A stretch of 64,000 nt of DNA, from positions 930,001-994,000 of the forward strand of contig NC_050738.1 of the NCBI RefSeq assembly GCF_014529535.1, read 5' to 3'. Shown piece after piece: positions 11,806 to 23,442 of the stretch. Source of the stretch: Bradysia coprophila (Eukaryota > Arthropoda > Insecta > Diptera > Sciaridae). Numbering within the stretch: the first letter of the stretch is position 1; each line of letters opens with the position of its first letter. The notes under the pieces are model-generated. The model worked only from the letters and a program-made list of their open reading frames with translations, was not told where the DNA came from and did not search any database. The position numbers were made by a program, and so were the translations under genes.

Positions 11806-14339
11806 CGATGGAGTTAGAGAATGATAACACCCGCCTGAAGTAGCTGCTTAATTCGTTAAAGAAATTTTGTTTTTTCAACTTCAAAAGGCTGACTAAGAAA
11901 GAAAATATAAATTGACGGCCGTGCTCTTTTCCTCTTCATTGTAGATCACTAAATGCAATAGGACAAATACAAGCGAGACTGAAAATGTCATCAAACTTCA
12001 CTGGGGAACCGACAAACTCTGAAAGAATAAAAGAAAATTTCCACCCACTCCATCCAACATTTCTATGAATATTTACGGATTATTGTTTCTATTCTCTCCC
12101 TTCTCGTCTTCAACATAATATCGTATATTTATTTCGCAACGCTCAAACCCCTGGAATAATGGTATCTAATCTCGAAATCCCAATGCACCACTTGTCTTTT
12201 ACTTTTCACGATATTGCAGAGAGAACCAATTCGTTGAATGGCGCTACTCCCAACGGAATCGGAATGCAATGTATAATCGGGAAAAATACTTTTTTTTTGT
12301 ATGTGCATCACCGGAGAGATAAGTTCCACTACTGTGTTCTGTGTATACGAGTAGAATGTACGGATGGATACATTGACTGCCCAGTCATTATGTTTTATTC
12401 GGCATGGCCACACTAAAATACCTCATCGTATAAGTTCAGCCCAACGGAACGAGTAGCGAATTTTTATCGAAAATTTAGACAAAATAAAATGAAAAATGTT
12501 TCGATCGAATCAGCTATCAGCCGCGCGGTATAAATTTTTTACTCTTCTACCATTTTAAGCGTTCTTGAATTGTGTTACCGGTTAATAGCGGTTACTGTAG
12601 AATATTTATGAAATGTTTTCGAGCATCCATCCACCACCGAAAACACTTAGTTTTATCGGACAAATTGAAACATGAATCATTAATCAGTTGTCCGTTAAAG
12701 GACACCATCCATATCCCCGTACAATTGTTTCATTGTTAAAAAAAGCAACACCTAGTTGCACGGCGTCGTTGTAAATGAAGTATCAGTCAAACGTTCAATT
12801 TTTTCGTAGCACATCTCCTCTGCAGTGCCACTTATCGCTTATAGCGCCAAGGGCAAATTTCTCGATTTGCGCTACAAATGTTCATTCTAGGTGTGCTAAA
12901 CTAATTCGTTCGGGCGCCAAATAAAAGTGTCCATATGGAAAAGACGGCACTCTCCCTCTATTTATGTAACGTAGCGAACGAGTGTGAACTGGGTACTAAA
13001 TCGATGGTGATGCTACAAAATATAAATTCTCTTATTCCATGTACGAAGTCGGACGATACATATATGCACCACAATCCAGAACTTAATTTTACGTATTCCA
13101 TCATCCAACAACGCTCATATCTATCTATCTGCAATGCATGAAACAAATTTCACTGATGCTATTACGCTACAATAAAACTTTTTTTTTTCTCTCCCCAATG
13201 ATTCTATCTCCCCCAAAAAAAAAAGTCAATTCCGAGCTTTATAGTAACTCGCAATGCATTTATATTGCATGTCATGTGTACCGTACACATAATACCTAGA
13301 GTGTTGTGTGTATACGGACGTGAAGATTTTTTTGAAAAAGCAGATATTTGAATGCCTTTGACGGAATGAACCGACCCTAAAGTATGTGTACAAGTTTTTA
13401 GTGTCTGGTATGAGAGATGTAATCAAAGTAGCAGTAAACCCCCTTCTTTAGTCAGATACTTTCTCCATTTATTCACATCCCACCATACACTACACACATT
13501 AGCAGCGACTTTATGTTCTTGCCGTTTAAGTCTTGATCTTTAGAAATTCGTCTCCCTCCGAAACAAAAAATGTTTCCTCGATGAATTGAGTAGGAATGGT
13601 ATCAGACATAATATTATATATTGCTGCGCCACATACATTCCGGCTAAAACTTTTTCGGAAATAACATAAAAGAGGGTTAAATACAGTCAACTACCCCATC
13701 AATTTTGTCATTTGTTACATGCATTTTTATTATTATTTTTTATGACACACAATGAAAATGTTTACTTAAATTGCTCTAATAAATAGGCTTCCAGACTCAT
13801 ATAACATCGAATGCTAGAAACATTTGTTCCACACCACATAAAATTACATTGGATAGATTAAAGTTTGGTTTTTGTATGGGGAAACGAGAGAGGGTGAGAG
13901 AGAGAGAGAGTGGTTGGGGGTGGTGAAATTAATTTCGATTACAATTGGGATTCTCATCAATTTTATGGCCTCGGAGATTTTTAGTACAGAAATGTTGTTA
14001 TAGGTGCACTTTGGATAATCAGATATGGTTACTCCACACAACGTATCCAATTGGATGTTCGACTTTTATCTATCTTTTTATTAATTATATTAATGTTCAT
14101 GTGATTGATATGCATCATTCAGAACTAGGCCTACAATTGTTTTGCCATAGCGGAGCCAGGCTGGATTAATGGATTCATGCATTTTGACAAAACGTAGTAT
14201 TCGCAGTCTCGGACTTAGATGGTCTAACTACGAACATTTAATGTTGAATAGCCGGCGCTGTCATTTGTCTAATGACGATCCAAAGTACTGAAACAGTTGA
14301 TTCTACTTCTATTTCGGCATCCAACAATTTATGTCGAAG
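11806..14339. other. Intergenic, no gene recognised
   Basis: AT-rich, with a GA-rich low-complexity tract (13885-13920). The overlapping opposite-strand open frames at 12129-12416 and 12935-13146 look like chance frames. Confidence 0.45.
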
Positions 14340-14490
14340 GGGCTGTTCCCATATTACGTCACGCTCGAAAGGAGGAGGATGATACAGAAAAACCTGACTG
14401 TTCTTTCAAATGTGGGTCAAATTTGCGTGACGAGTGGGTGGGGTGTCGAAAATTTCGCCAAATAGCGTGACGTAATATGTGAACAGTCCC
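14340..14490. mobile_element. Short MITE with GGGGCTGTTC..ATTACGTCACGC ends
   Basis: The terminal inverted repeats are GGGCTGTTCCCATATTACGT and the complement of ACGTAATATGTGAACAGTCCC, about 27 bp with few mismatches. No convincing TSD was seen. It forms the 3' half of the minus-strand open frame 14359-14763. Confidence 0.75.
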
Positions 14491-14763
14491 TAAGCACAAC
14501 TCCTGGATTTGTGCAAAGTTCTCAAAAGTTCCAAGAACCTTTACAATATTTCGATTAAAAGCATTTATTTTAACAGCATTGTTTAACAACATTTTTAAAT
14601 TTAGTGCCGAATTATGATAAACATCGTACTCACCGTACTCAAAAATTTCTACGTAAACAGAGGGGTGACACACTTCTTCATTCCATTTACAGTCCAAAAC
14701 AATTTGTGCGTTGTCTCTCGTTACAGACTCCAAATTTGCAAGTGTATACCTCAGAAAAATCAT
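14491..14763 (-). CDS. Unassigned possible coding segment
   Basis: A minus-strand open frame starts at 14763 and encodes about 90 residues of ordinary composition (for example FEYGEYDVYHNSALNLKMLL) before running into the MITE. I do not recognise a family, and no good acceptor or promoter defines its 5' end. It lies just downstream of the hydrophobin-like gene on the same strand. It may be an exon or a chance frame. Confidence 0.2.
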
Positions 14764-14979
14764 AACAGATGCCGTTGCTGTCGTCTCACTGGCGCAGAGT
14801 CATCTGTTATCATTTCTCCGGTTCAACAGGTGAACTTCACCCACTTCACCTCAAAGTAATTCTCGAAAATGTTCGTAAAATTTGTAGAAAGCAATGCGAT
14901 AAACTCAAACTTCCGGTGCGTTTTTAAAAGTGCAAGTGCAGACAATAAGTACAGATTGAATAGATTGATTGAAATATGT

Positions 14980-16815
14980 TCACTCAGCATTCGGCTTTCT
15001 ACATATGAGTCGTAATCCCAATAATTCGAGAACGGATACGGAACAGCATGCAGGTTTACGCTGTTTGCACACTGCTTTGAAATTAGTACCATTTACCGGC
15101 ATTGGTGGATCCTGACAGTCAATACCTATCAAATGAATATCATAAAATGTGTGAATCGAATCTTTACTCAACTGAATGTTTCTTACCTAGTAAGCCTAAG
15201 TCTGAAATCCAAGGTTGTTTTACACACACAAAAATTAATAAATTTTATTTAGTCCATTGTGGTCAATTGGCCTTACCTAGAAAATCTACATGAAAGAATA
15301 GACGAAAAGAATTAGTTAAATGAATTTCCTATTGTGTCGTTAAGTAACAGTGCACGTCAGTGAAATTTAGACATGAATTTGCTTCAAAAGTTTTTCAATT
15401 GGCTCAGCTGGAAATTTGTGATACTCGTTTATACGGGTGAAATAGTTACACGCAAGCGCATGGTAGTGGTAATTCATGCCTAAATTTCACTGACGCCCAC
15501 TATGCTTATTAAAACGATAAAAATTACATTTTGACTTTTATCGCCTACCGTGTGTATTGCAACACCGTTTGTATGGATTAAAGAGTAAAAAATTGTCATA
15601 GCCAGCAATATTGTTGTAGACATTAACATTGTAACATTGTAGACAACACCTACTGCGATAAAATGTCTCAGTCTCACCGAAGTTTGCGGGAGCGTGCATA
15701 CACGTACATACAATCTCCTATAAACTACAGAGCATGGTAATGTACTAAATACTGTTAACTTTCATTCATCAATGCAAGATTATTATTATAGTCAGACAGC
15801 GATGATAAAAAGCAAGGAACTGTGGTTTCTATAATATAATATAGTGAAATGTATGCATTAAAATGAAACAGCCTGATATATCAAGTCTACTTCAACTACT
15901 TTAATTGAATATATCAAGTCGATGAGAGTATCATGGTCCGTAGTTTATACGAGAGCTTGCGCGAGTACATAGAGTATATCGAGTATAAAAGCGAAAAAAA
16001 GGCTGCAAGGCGCAACCAGTAAAAAACGATCTTTTCAAAAACAAATATTTACAATAAATATCGAGCATAAACTATGGTGCATGGTCCAAATGTTAAAATA
16101 ACTCGGAATCATAAAATTGCTTGCCATTTAATTATTTGGCCAAGGCTGTATACTTTGGGGAGGTCACGTAGATGCAGATACGCGGGTTAAACACCACGTT
16201 TCATACAAAACATTCACCACGCCATACAAATTCAATTTTGGTGAATTTGTTTGTACCTCCCCAAAGTATACAGCCTTGTATTAGGCTAGGAAAATTCTTT
16301 TTACTCTAGCAATACACACGTACAAGAAGTGTTCGAAAACACCCAACAGCGTGTGCGATATAAAAAAATTGCATTTAAAAGGTTTACGAACCGAGTCCAC
16401 AACATTGAGGTCTGATGTACAGAAGATTAAGAGGACCAGGTGGGCAAACATCCTTCGATAGTTCTTTAATTTAGACGAAACACTTGTTAAAACTTAAATC
16501 ATGTTGACCGTGGTGTAATCCAATGAATATAAAATACTTGGTACAGTCAAATGAGAAAATTTGAACGAAACAACAGCAATGCTAAAACTTCACTGAAATT
16601 TTCTAATTTTGTTGATGTACAAACAGTGAAAGTACTGGCCATATTTCCAAAAAAAAAATTGCTTTGTTCAATCATACTCCAAATTTACTTTCATTGTGTG
16701 GATAACAACAGGACTTGTAAACAATTTCAAACATAATGAAAGGTTCAATGGTGTTCTTACCCTGGCCCAATACTACACTCGCAATAACTAGGAAAACCGT
16801 TGTGATCACTTTCAT
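14980..16815 (-). CDS. Small secreted cysteine-rich protein with class II hydrophobin-like C-terminus
   Basis: Exon 1, 16761-16815, encodes a clean signal peptide (MKVITTVFLVIASVVLGQ) and ends at a GTAAGA donor; a TATA box lies about 50 bp upstream. The C-terminal exons are 15549-15652, the 15-bp 15187-15201 and 14980-15125, with matching phases. Joined, they give CC, then NTHDLGLLGID, C, 15 residues, C, 6 residues, CC, 13 residues, C, ending RKPNAE. Fungal class II hydrophobins have CC-x11-C-x16-C-x8-CC-x10-C with a similar LxGxDC and FxAxC. The x11 spacing is exact. Hydrophobins are secreted proteins that self-assemble at air-water interfaces. Problems: exon 1 ends in a phase that does not join 15652 directly, so a further exon is probably missing, and the expected first cysteine, 8-10 residues before CC, is not seen. 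Two MITEs lie in its introns. Confidence 0.45.
15347..15502. mobile_element. MITE, AATTTGCTTCAGCTG family, copy 2 (in an intron)
   Basis: The left end has GTCAGTGAAATTTAGACATG and the right end CATGCCTAAATTTCACTGAC. It lies within the intron between the 15-bp exon and the CC exon of the hydrophobin-like gene. That ties the gene to the same genome as copies 1 and 3. Confidence 0.75.
16141..16278. mobile_element. MITE with 24-bp perfect inverted repeats
   Basis: Ends are CAAGGCTGTATACTTTGGGG plus AGGT and the exact complement. It is 138 bp long and non-coding, and lies in the large first intron of the hydrophobin-like gene. No clear target duplication. Confidence 0.8.
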
Positions 16816-16864
16816 ATTTTCAAATTCACTTGAAAGACTAACGAATTTATTAATTAAGTCAACC

Positions 16865-16871
16865 TTTTATA
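16865..16871 (-). promoter_or_regulatory. TATA box of the hydrophobin-like gene
   Basis: TATAAAAGG on the minus strand, about 50 bp upstream of the signal-peptide ATG. A short 5'UTR would follow. Confidence 0.6.
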
Positions 16872-16879
16872 TTCAGTCA

Positions 16880-18448
16880 GCTAACGAAAAAAAATGCAGT
16901 TTGGACAGATAAATGTAATCTTGCGAATATGCAACTAACTTTTTGTAAATTTTTGCATTAAAAACCTGTCCAACTAGTCAGACATTATAGCCGTGGACGA
17001 GGCCGTGGATAAACGTTCTGCGAAGTTGCTTCGTAACAGACAGAGTTCTCGCTGGGATTATTCCAATTTGTCTTGATTGTCAAAATTGGTTCTCAATTTC
17101 CCTTATAATTCATTTAGCATTGGGTCAGTTTCTAATATTAAGAATAACACCTTGGCGGCGGGTTGAAAGAAGCGACGACTGTAGTGGCTCAAATTGATAA
17201 TTTACTCTAGGGTGGGCCGTATTTTAGCTATTAACTCCATAATTAAATACCTACTGTAAAATATATTCTTTGTAAATACCATTCCGCGTGCAATCGTGGG
17301 TCGGGCGTTTCGAAAAAAAAAGTCAAAATTAAAATACGACCGACCCTATTTACTCTATACGCACTGCGTTATTATGCAGCTATTTTTTGTTTGCTTAGAC
17401 AAAGGTATGCAACATACTTCGATTTCAAATTAGAATGCATTAGCAATTCATGTAGATACCTAATTATTTACGCGTTAAATATGTACATTTGACAATTTGT
17501 ATGGCTTTGATTATTTCGGATTATTCAGTCGGGTTTTTTTTCAAGCGCGGATAGCAAATACCGCAAAAACATTCAAAGGCTATGCGACAGGGACTTTTAT
17601 GGTAAATTGACAGCGACTACATAATTACAGAGATTTAATTGATAAAGTCCTAAGTACCTAAAAGTGGTTGATTCTCCAGACAAGGTCCTAAAATTGTCAA
17701 TACGAGACGATGACGAGTTTGGCAGCATATATGCTATATATCGTGTGAAATGTCCGTTCAAACAATTTTTAGTTTCTGTTCGGAAACAGAAGATGCTCCG
17801 CAAATAAATTTTGATGCACTGGAGCACAGAGATCAGACTTGTTATTTTCCTAACGATTCAAAAAAAAACTTTTTTTTAGCGAATGAGAGGTATCGAATTC
17901 GCTGAAAAAGAAAGTGTTTTAGCATTAGTTAGGAAAAATGTTTTTCCTAAACAAATGAAAGTCGAAGTCGCGATATTTGAACACTAGTTAGAAAATAGCT
18001 ATTTTCGATCCATATAGGTTTTTTATAGGTATACCGAAATGGTGTTGTATAGAAATAGTCCCTGAACGGTCGCTATTTGGTTGAAAGCGACAGTATCACC
18101 ATATTCATTTTCATTGAAAATAATTCAATTTACTAAAATACATAATTAATTTTATCATTTCATTATATCAGTTCGAATAGTTTCAACATATGAAATGACA
18201 TGTGCGAAACAAAGACTCTGATTTTAGCCATTGCGTTGTTTTATGTACGTCATGGGTGGTTTTTGTTTATAATGACATGCTCCGTTATAACGACAATTTG
18301 AGGAAAATGAAACCAAATACTTAAGTGACCAAATAAATTTTAAAAATTGCCATCTGTAGCAGTGAGACCGTAGCCAGTTTACTATTCCTTCGACGATTTT
18401 AAAGGCAATATTGTCTCTTCATTTTTCTACAAAAATATAATTTCGGCC
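16880..18448. other. Intergenic, no gene recognised
   Basis: AT-rich. A weak inverted repeat at about 17212-17349 (AGGGTGGGCCGTATTTTA versus TAAAATACGACCGACCCT) may be a decayed MITE. No splice-linked exons seen. Confidence 0.45.
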
Positions 18449-18583
18449 AATACCCTCTCTAGCAACCAAACTAGGAAAATTAAGGTGGTAAAACTTTACA
18501 GTGTATTCTGTCATAGAAAATTTTACACTTTTAAAAATAAATTAAATGAAGTATGAGCATCGATTTCATTTTTTGTGTTGAAA

Positions 18584-18951
18584 CAAAGCACCTAGCAGGG
18601 TAATAGAGGTTTTTACACGTCAAATAGAGTAGTTTTTTGATACCAATAATACCATTAGCAGCCTTAATGGTAATTTTGCAATGACATTATGAAAAAAAGG
18701 TATGGAAATACAGTGTGCCTAAAAAGTTTGGAAACATGTAATGACAATATAAACAAAAGAATTATATACATGACAACAATAGAACAATAGAAGCATGTAC
18801 GATGAAATTTTTATTGTTCTTTTGTCTTCATGTCTATTGTTCTTTTATTTATTAGTTCTCCTATGTTTCCAAACTTTCAACTGACACTGTATTCGCATAC
18901 TTCGATTAAACTACTACTTTATTTTTTTCTATTACCCTGCTAGGTGCTTTG
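18584..18951. mobile_element. Nested foldback, GCACCTAGCAGGGTAATAGA ends
   Basis: AAAGCACCTAGCAGGGTAAT at the left is mirrored by ATTACCCTGCTAGGTGCTTT at the right. It is split by the mariner-like MITE 18711-18889, so it is older than that insertion. Confidence 0.75.
18711..18889. mobile_element. Tc1/mariner-like MITE with TA target duplication
   Basis: CAGTGTGCCTAAAAAGTTTG at the left and CAAACTTTCAACTGACACTG at the right are near-inverted ends. TA sits on both sides (18709-18710 and 18890-18891). Innermost of three nested elements. Confidence 0.8.
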
Positions 18952-19136
18952 ATTGAAAATATTACGTCTTGATTAACCATTTTCGGTGTTCGAAATAGTT
19001 ATTTATCTACCAAGGTAGGTATGAAGGTATTTTTTCGCACTAGATGTCGATTGTCGATTGTCGATCCGAGGCGAAGCCGAGGTCGACAAGACGTCGTGTG
19101 CGAAAAAATACAGGCATACCTACCGTCAGGGCCTAT

Positions 19137-19330
19137 TTTACGGAAACATGTTTCTCAAGTTTTTGAAAGTTTCCAAAATGTTTCTTAAAGTTTCTTAAAG
19201 TTTCTTAAGGAAACTTTTCTAGAAACTTTAAGAAACTTTAAGAAACTTTGAGAAACTTTAAAAAACTTTTCAGAAACATTTTGGAAACTTTCAAAAACTT
19301 GAGAAACATGTTTCCGTAAAATAGGCCCTG
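19137..19330. mobile_element. hAT-like palindromic MITE, CAGGGCCTATTTT family, with 8-bp TSD
   Basis: It is a near-perfect palindrome with ends CAGGGCCTATTTTACGGAAA and complement. Arms are built of repeated TTTCTTAAAG words. An exact 8-bp duplication CCTACCGT flanks it (19129-19136 and 19331-19338). This fixes the element boundaries and supports hAT-type mobilisation. Confidence 0.88.
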
Positions 19331-19560
19331 CCTACCGTGGCAGATACAACGTTTTTCGCAATTTCGGGCCATAATCACCTTTCCAATGCAAAATATTACC
19401 AAAATTTCTATCAAACATTCACGCAAACATGAATTCATTTGAACGATCAAGCAACCTGTTCTATATACACATTGCAATGTGATGTAAAGAGACACGCTAA
19501 ATAAAACCAAGTAGTCAATGCTTAGTATGTACGCTTCAACAATACGTTCTGTATAATTGT

Positions 19561-19650
19561 GTGACTCTGTAGCTGAATGGCTATGGTCGTTGCTTGGTGT
19601 TTGGAAGAATTTTGGTGTTGGATGTTCAAATCCTGGTCTGTGCAAAGTTT
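19561..19650 (+). repeat. tRNA-like / SINE head fragment
   Basis: An A-box-like TAGCTGAATGGC is followed by a B-box-like TGTTCAAATCCTG about 47 bp on. The stem pairing of a real tRNA is not convincing, so a SINE or decayed tRNA copy is preferred. Confidence 0.3.
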
Positions 19651-20264
19651 TTATTTATAAAATTTAGTCTTTCTTAAAGGTACTGAGCTATGTAGCGTGC
19701 GAAAAAAATGTGAAAAAGCCCAAGTGCGAAAAAATAATCAAAAACGCACTGTGAAATAAATACCTTCAAAACGACATTAAATGGATGCATGGAAAAGTAT
19801 TATGGACCAGAATTGCGAAAATGAATAATTTGTGATTGTGACGTGTTCTTTTGTGTGTTGCTCCGTTATTTTGGTGTGCAAAAATGAAATAAAGTTTAAA
19901 TTTTGTTTTTTTCGTGTGACGTCAATATTGCTTTAAAAAAGAGCGCGGCACGGCAACTCTATTACAAGGAAAAGTCAGTGTCACAATTGTCAAAATAGGG
20001 TGGTATTTTGACTGCGTCAAAACGAAGTTTGGTTGCTAGAGGTATTGTTTCAGCAGAAAATCCGATGAAAAAAACTTTTAAAGTGACTATTTTCACCTGC
20101 TGTAAATAGTTTCAGTGTAGATGGTATTCGCACACGATATGTCTATTTTTATGGCGTTGCAAAGTAACGTTGATTGCAGCTCAGTGAGGAATTCTTTATT
20201 AAGTACCTGGTCCTGCGACTTGGTGTGACAATTATACATTTGGTGTTTAAATAGTAGATTACAT

Positions 20265-20530
20265 ATTGACAAAGTGCTGTATTGCTTTGACTTGACCAGA
20301 ATTGTTGAAAAAAATTTCTTTTATTCAACGAAGGGCGAACGAAACGTGTTACCGTTTACGATTCGTGACGAAACGTTTTACCGTTTACAATCATAATGCG
20401 GACGAACAACAGGACAAAACAATGCTGATTTCGGCGTATCACGTCATCATCAGTGCACCTATGTCTTGCGATGACTATGTGCATATTCAACAATTCTGGT
20501 CAAGTCAAAGCAATACAACACTTTGTCAAT
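20265..20530. repeat. Inverted repeat, arms of about 45 bp
   Basis: ATTGACAAAGTGCTGTATTG and the following TTTGACTTGACCAGAATTGT are mirrored at 20485-20530. Inside, a unit containing ACGTTTTACCGTTTAC is tandemly duplicated. Probably a foldback transposon remnant. Confidence 0.65.
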
Positions 20531-21070
20531 GTTGAATTACTGACCAAGCAATACAACAATTTTATTAATAGATTACATACTTTTGCGGAAAATCGTTCTT
20601 TTGAAGAGTGTGGAGTCAAAACAACGAGTCAAAACAACGATTTCCGCACAAGTATGTAAGTTATTTTAGCTCTGAAGTGCGGCGAAAGTGAATTTTCCCC
20701 TGCGAAAAATGAATTTTCGCAGCACATGTAAAAGAATTTTGCACTCGGTTGCATAAATTACCACCGTACTTTTCATAATTCATGCACTCTTTTCGACTCC
20801 CTTTGCGTGTAACATCCAATACACAAGTCGAGTTTCAAATTAAAAGTCTCGTTTTCTTGTGCTCATCGACCTCGGCCTCGGCTCAGATCAACAAAATTCA
20901 CACGAAAACTCTACTTTTCATCTTTTTATTGCTACTTTTGTAAATGACTAATTAATGAACTAGTAATAGTAATCTGATGCGCACATTTTTTCCCATTTGC
21001 TTACGGGGGGTTGATACATTGGTCATACATCGTAACTCGCAAAATTTTACAAAAAAAAATGCTGAGAAAT

Positions 21071-21410
21071 TTAAAACAGGCCTCAGATACCTAGTCTCCA
21101 AACAATATTGGTGGCTGGTAGTAGATCTTCAAAGGTCATTAGCAGTCATCACTACCGACACAGCCATGTCGTAGATTTTGACTCCTTTCACCCAACTTCC
21201 ATTTTATCATTTTCCTGACATATATTAGTACATGTTTATCAAACTATGCATGTCCAGAAAGTACTTGACCTCTCCTTTCCAACGAATCACTCACATCCAG
21301 ATCGCACATATTTAACGGCCGCAAAATGAGTCTTTAAAACCTTTGACGTTTGAAGATCTGCTACCAGCAACCAATGGTGACTAGAGACTATCTGAGGCCT
21401 GTTTTGAGTT
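21071..21410. repeat. Imperfect inverted repeat, arms of about 65 bp
   Basis: The left arm starts TTAAAACAGGCCTCAGATAC and contains GTAGATCTTCAAA. The right arm is its diverged reverse complement ending CTGAGGCCTGTTTT. Old foldback element. Confidence 0.6.
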
Positions 21411-22900
21411 CTTCTGGTAAAGACCTTTTGAACGCTATATGTATCCAACCCAGACGAAATGGGTCTGATTGCGATAGACGATTTTTTTTAAAGAAATGTA
21501 AATGGAATTAGAATATGTGAAAAGTACCTCCGCCCTACGTACTTCGAATAAGGATTATTGCGAAGTTATCGTCAGTTTTGTAATAATTCGCTTCCCTACT
21601 TGATGTATACGATCCCTAATGGCAACTGCAAAAAAAATCGGGTAATTGTGAAAATATTTCACATAATTTTGCAGCGAAAAACTTTTAACTAAGCGGGTCT
21701 CATCAAATGTTCATGTCATAGATACAATGAAGGTTGATTGAATGACTTGGAGAAAAAGTTTTCGGAAAGCTGTAAAAAGTTATGAATTTTCTGTAACATA
21801 TTTCCAACGAATGAAATCTAAGAACGTAACTACCCGCATAACAAAAATTATTTAATTCCGACAGAGTTCACGTACCAACGAACACAATAACAAGCCAAAC
21901 AAAGGAATCAACAATATATCCACTAATGATCTAACAAAAATCTTCAGAATAATAATTAGGTTGAACATACACCATCATTAACCAACTGTTGAAAACCGAA
22001 ATTAACAAGAAGCTAGACACATTTAACACATGATATCGATCGAGTCTCAATTTCTGTGGATAATTTTTTTCCTTCGACTTTTTCGTATTATTTATTCTTC
22101 ATTCGGTTCGAGTTGTTTTTTTCTTCCTTCGTTCTTACCTTCTTTTTCCTCTTCAAAATTTATCACGTCACGGCACATTAAAATCCTCTCCATTAAAATA
22201 TTGTAAAATAGAAAAATCTTTCCGTTTTTTATGCACATTTTGAAACAACAACGATATATAGCAGAGAAGAACCGAACACATAACATGGAATTTCATATTG
22301 AACCATCCCGAGTGTTATGTAAGGGATAATGTATAGTATAATAGTAAATGACGACGGTTGTTGTTCCACCGCATAGTCGATGTGTGTGCGTTGTTATAAT
22401 ACCCACCGAGAGAGATGAAGGAGAAAAAAAAATAGAAGGAAACTTGAATCCCATTATTTATACAAGACGAATCGAAATGAGTGCATTTCGAATGATTGAA
22501 TTTTTTGACATTATTATTGGTGTGGTTCATTAGTTCTTCGGGTTTCAGTTTCGGTTTTTGTGTTGTTCTTTCATTTAATGGTTTATTATTTGAGGGTAAA
22601 ATGGCAATAAAAACACCCGAGAACGGAAAGAATACACGAAATTGGTTTTTCGCTTTGATTTTCTGTTTGTTTTTTGGATATGGATTTAATAAAGCTGTGC
22701 TGCCATTCCACGAAGGGATATGTTTTTGTTGGCCGAGATAGCCATTAAAACTTAATTTACGGAATTATTCTCCCGTTTGACACCAATTCACTTGAAGGCT
22801 TTTCGACAGTTAATGAATCGATTTACCATATGACGCAAGCATATTACGTATGGAAACAGATTTTAGTCGACTGATTGACTCATACACAGTCTGGACAATA
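21411..22900. other. Intergenic, no gene recognised
   Basis: AT-rich with pyrimidine-rich patches around 22065-22160. Opposed open frames around 22092-22741 lack any recognisable feature. Confidence 0.4.
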
Positions 22901-22907
22901 TTAACAA

Positions 22908-22913
22908 TTTATT
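22908..22913 (-). terminator. Polyadenylation signal of the crystallin-like gene
   Basis: AATAAA on the minus strand about 60 bp downstream of the stop codon at 22974. Confidence 0.6.
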
Positions 22914-22973
22914 ACTGAAAGGAGTACATGGACTGATGTTCTATTAAAGAACCTCAATTTAATTGACTCAACA

Positions 22974-23348
22974 TTAACACAACATTGTCGACTTTGCTTC
23001 GTACATGTCGCACAAATCTAAATCACGTTGACACAACTCGTTGAATGGTTCAATTTTAAGACTGTTCCCCTTACAATTACGTCCAGTGTACACCCGCATG
23101 CAATAAATGTAAACGTCAATCGAGCCAACCAAATTTTCCATTCCGTAATCTTTAAACTGGAAGCACTCGCCAGCATGCGGAAGAAAATGGGCGGACTTGC
23201 CGCGAAAACCGCTCATCATGTAAATACCGACGGTCTTGTTTGGAATGGTAAAACATCTCGGTTCGGATGGAAATGTGTAGACCGTTATGTGGATCCAACC
23301 AGCCAGTATAACTACAATTTCTAGCACTGTGCTGAATTTGAAACTCAT
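22974..23348 (-). CDS. Small secreted beta/gamma-crystallin-like protein
   Basis: A single uninterrupted frame of 124 residues. The first 25 or so residues form a hydrophobic signal peptide (VLEIVVILAGWIHI core). The mature part is rich in cysteine (7 Cys) and contains YMMSGFRGKSAHF, then NLVGSIDVYIYCMRVYTGRN with a following CKGN. The order aromatic-x-FxGxxxxF ... NxxGSIxV ... C..Y....C.G resembles one Greek-key beta/gamma-crystallin unit, as in small secreted arthropod and microbial proteins. Precise function is unknown; defence or salivary/cuticular secretion are possibilities. A TATA box and AATAAA frame it. The upstream copy at 24360-25636 is a decayed tandem duplicate. The family call is by eye and moderately sure; that it is a real gene is well supported by promoter, signal peptide and paralogue. 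Confidence 0.7.
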   Translation of the reverse strand: MSFKFSTVLEIVVILAGWIHITVYTFPSEPRCFTIPNKTVGIYMMSGFRGKSAHFLPHAGECFQFKDYGMENLVGSIDVYIYCMRVYTGRNCKGNSLKIEPFNELCQRDLDLCDMYEAKSTMLC

Positions 23349-23434
23349 TTCGGTAATTTTATTTGCAATTGAAAAAAGGGAAATTAGTCATGCGTTGATT
23401 ACAACACTGAAACAGTCCGTTGTCGAGAATGTCG

Positions 23435-23442
23435 TTTTTATA
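23435..23442 (-). promoter_or_regulatory. TATA box of the crystallin-like gene
   Basis: TATAAAAA on the minus strand about 90 bp upstream of the ATG. In the pseudogene copy the matching site (about 25720-25730) is changed to a CATAGAAA-type sequence, so the duplicate probably also lost its core promoter. Confidence 0.6.

Larger units (their letters stand above)
18449..20046. mobile_element. Outer foldback element of a transposon nest
   Basis: The ends are inverted: AATACCCTCTCTAGCAACCA on the left and TGGTTGCTAGAGGTATT on the right. It hosts at least three further insertions: 18584-18951, itself carrying 18711-18889, and 19137-19330, which sits in a small palindrome of its own. No transposase frame. 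Confidence 0.65.

Noticed and set aside
12129-12416. Overlapping 85- and 94-codon open frames on opposite strands
   Set aside because: Fully overlapping antisense frames with no motif; most likely chance.
19561-19650. Functional tRNA gene
   Set aside because: A and B boxes are recognisable but acceptor and anticodon stems do not pair convincingly.
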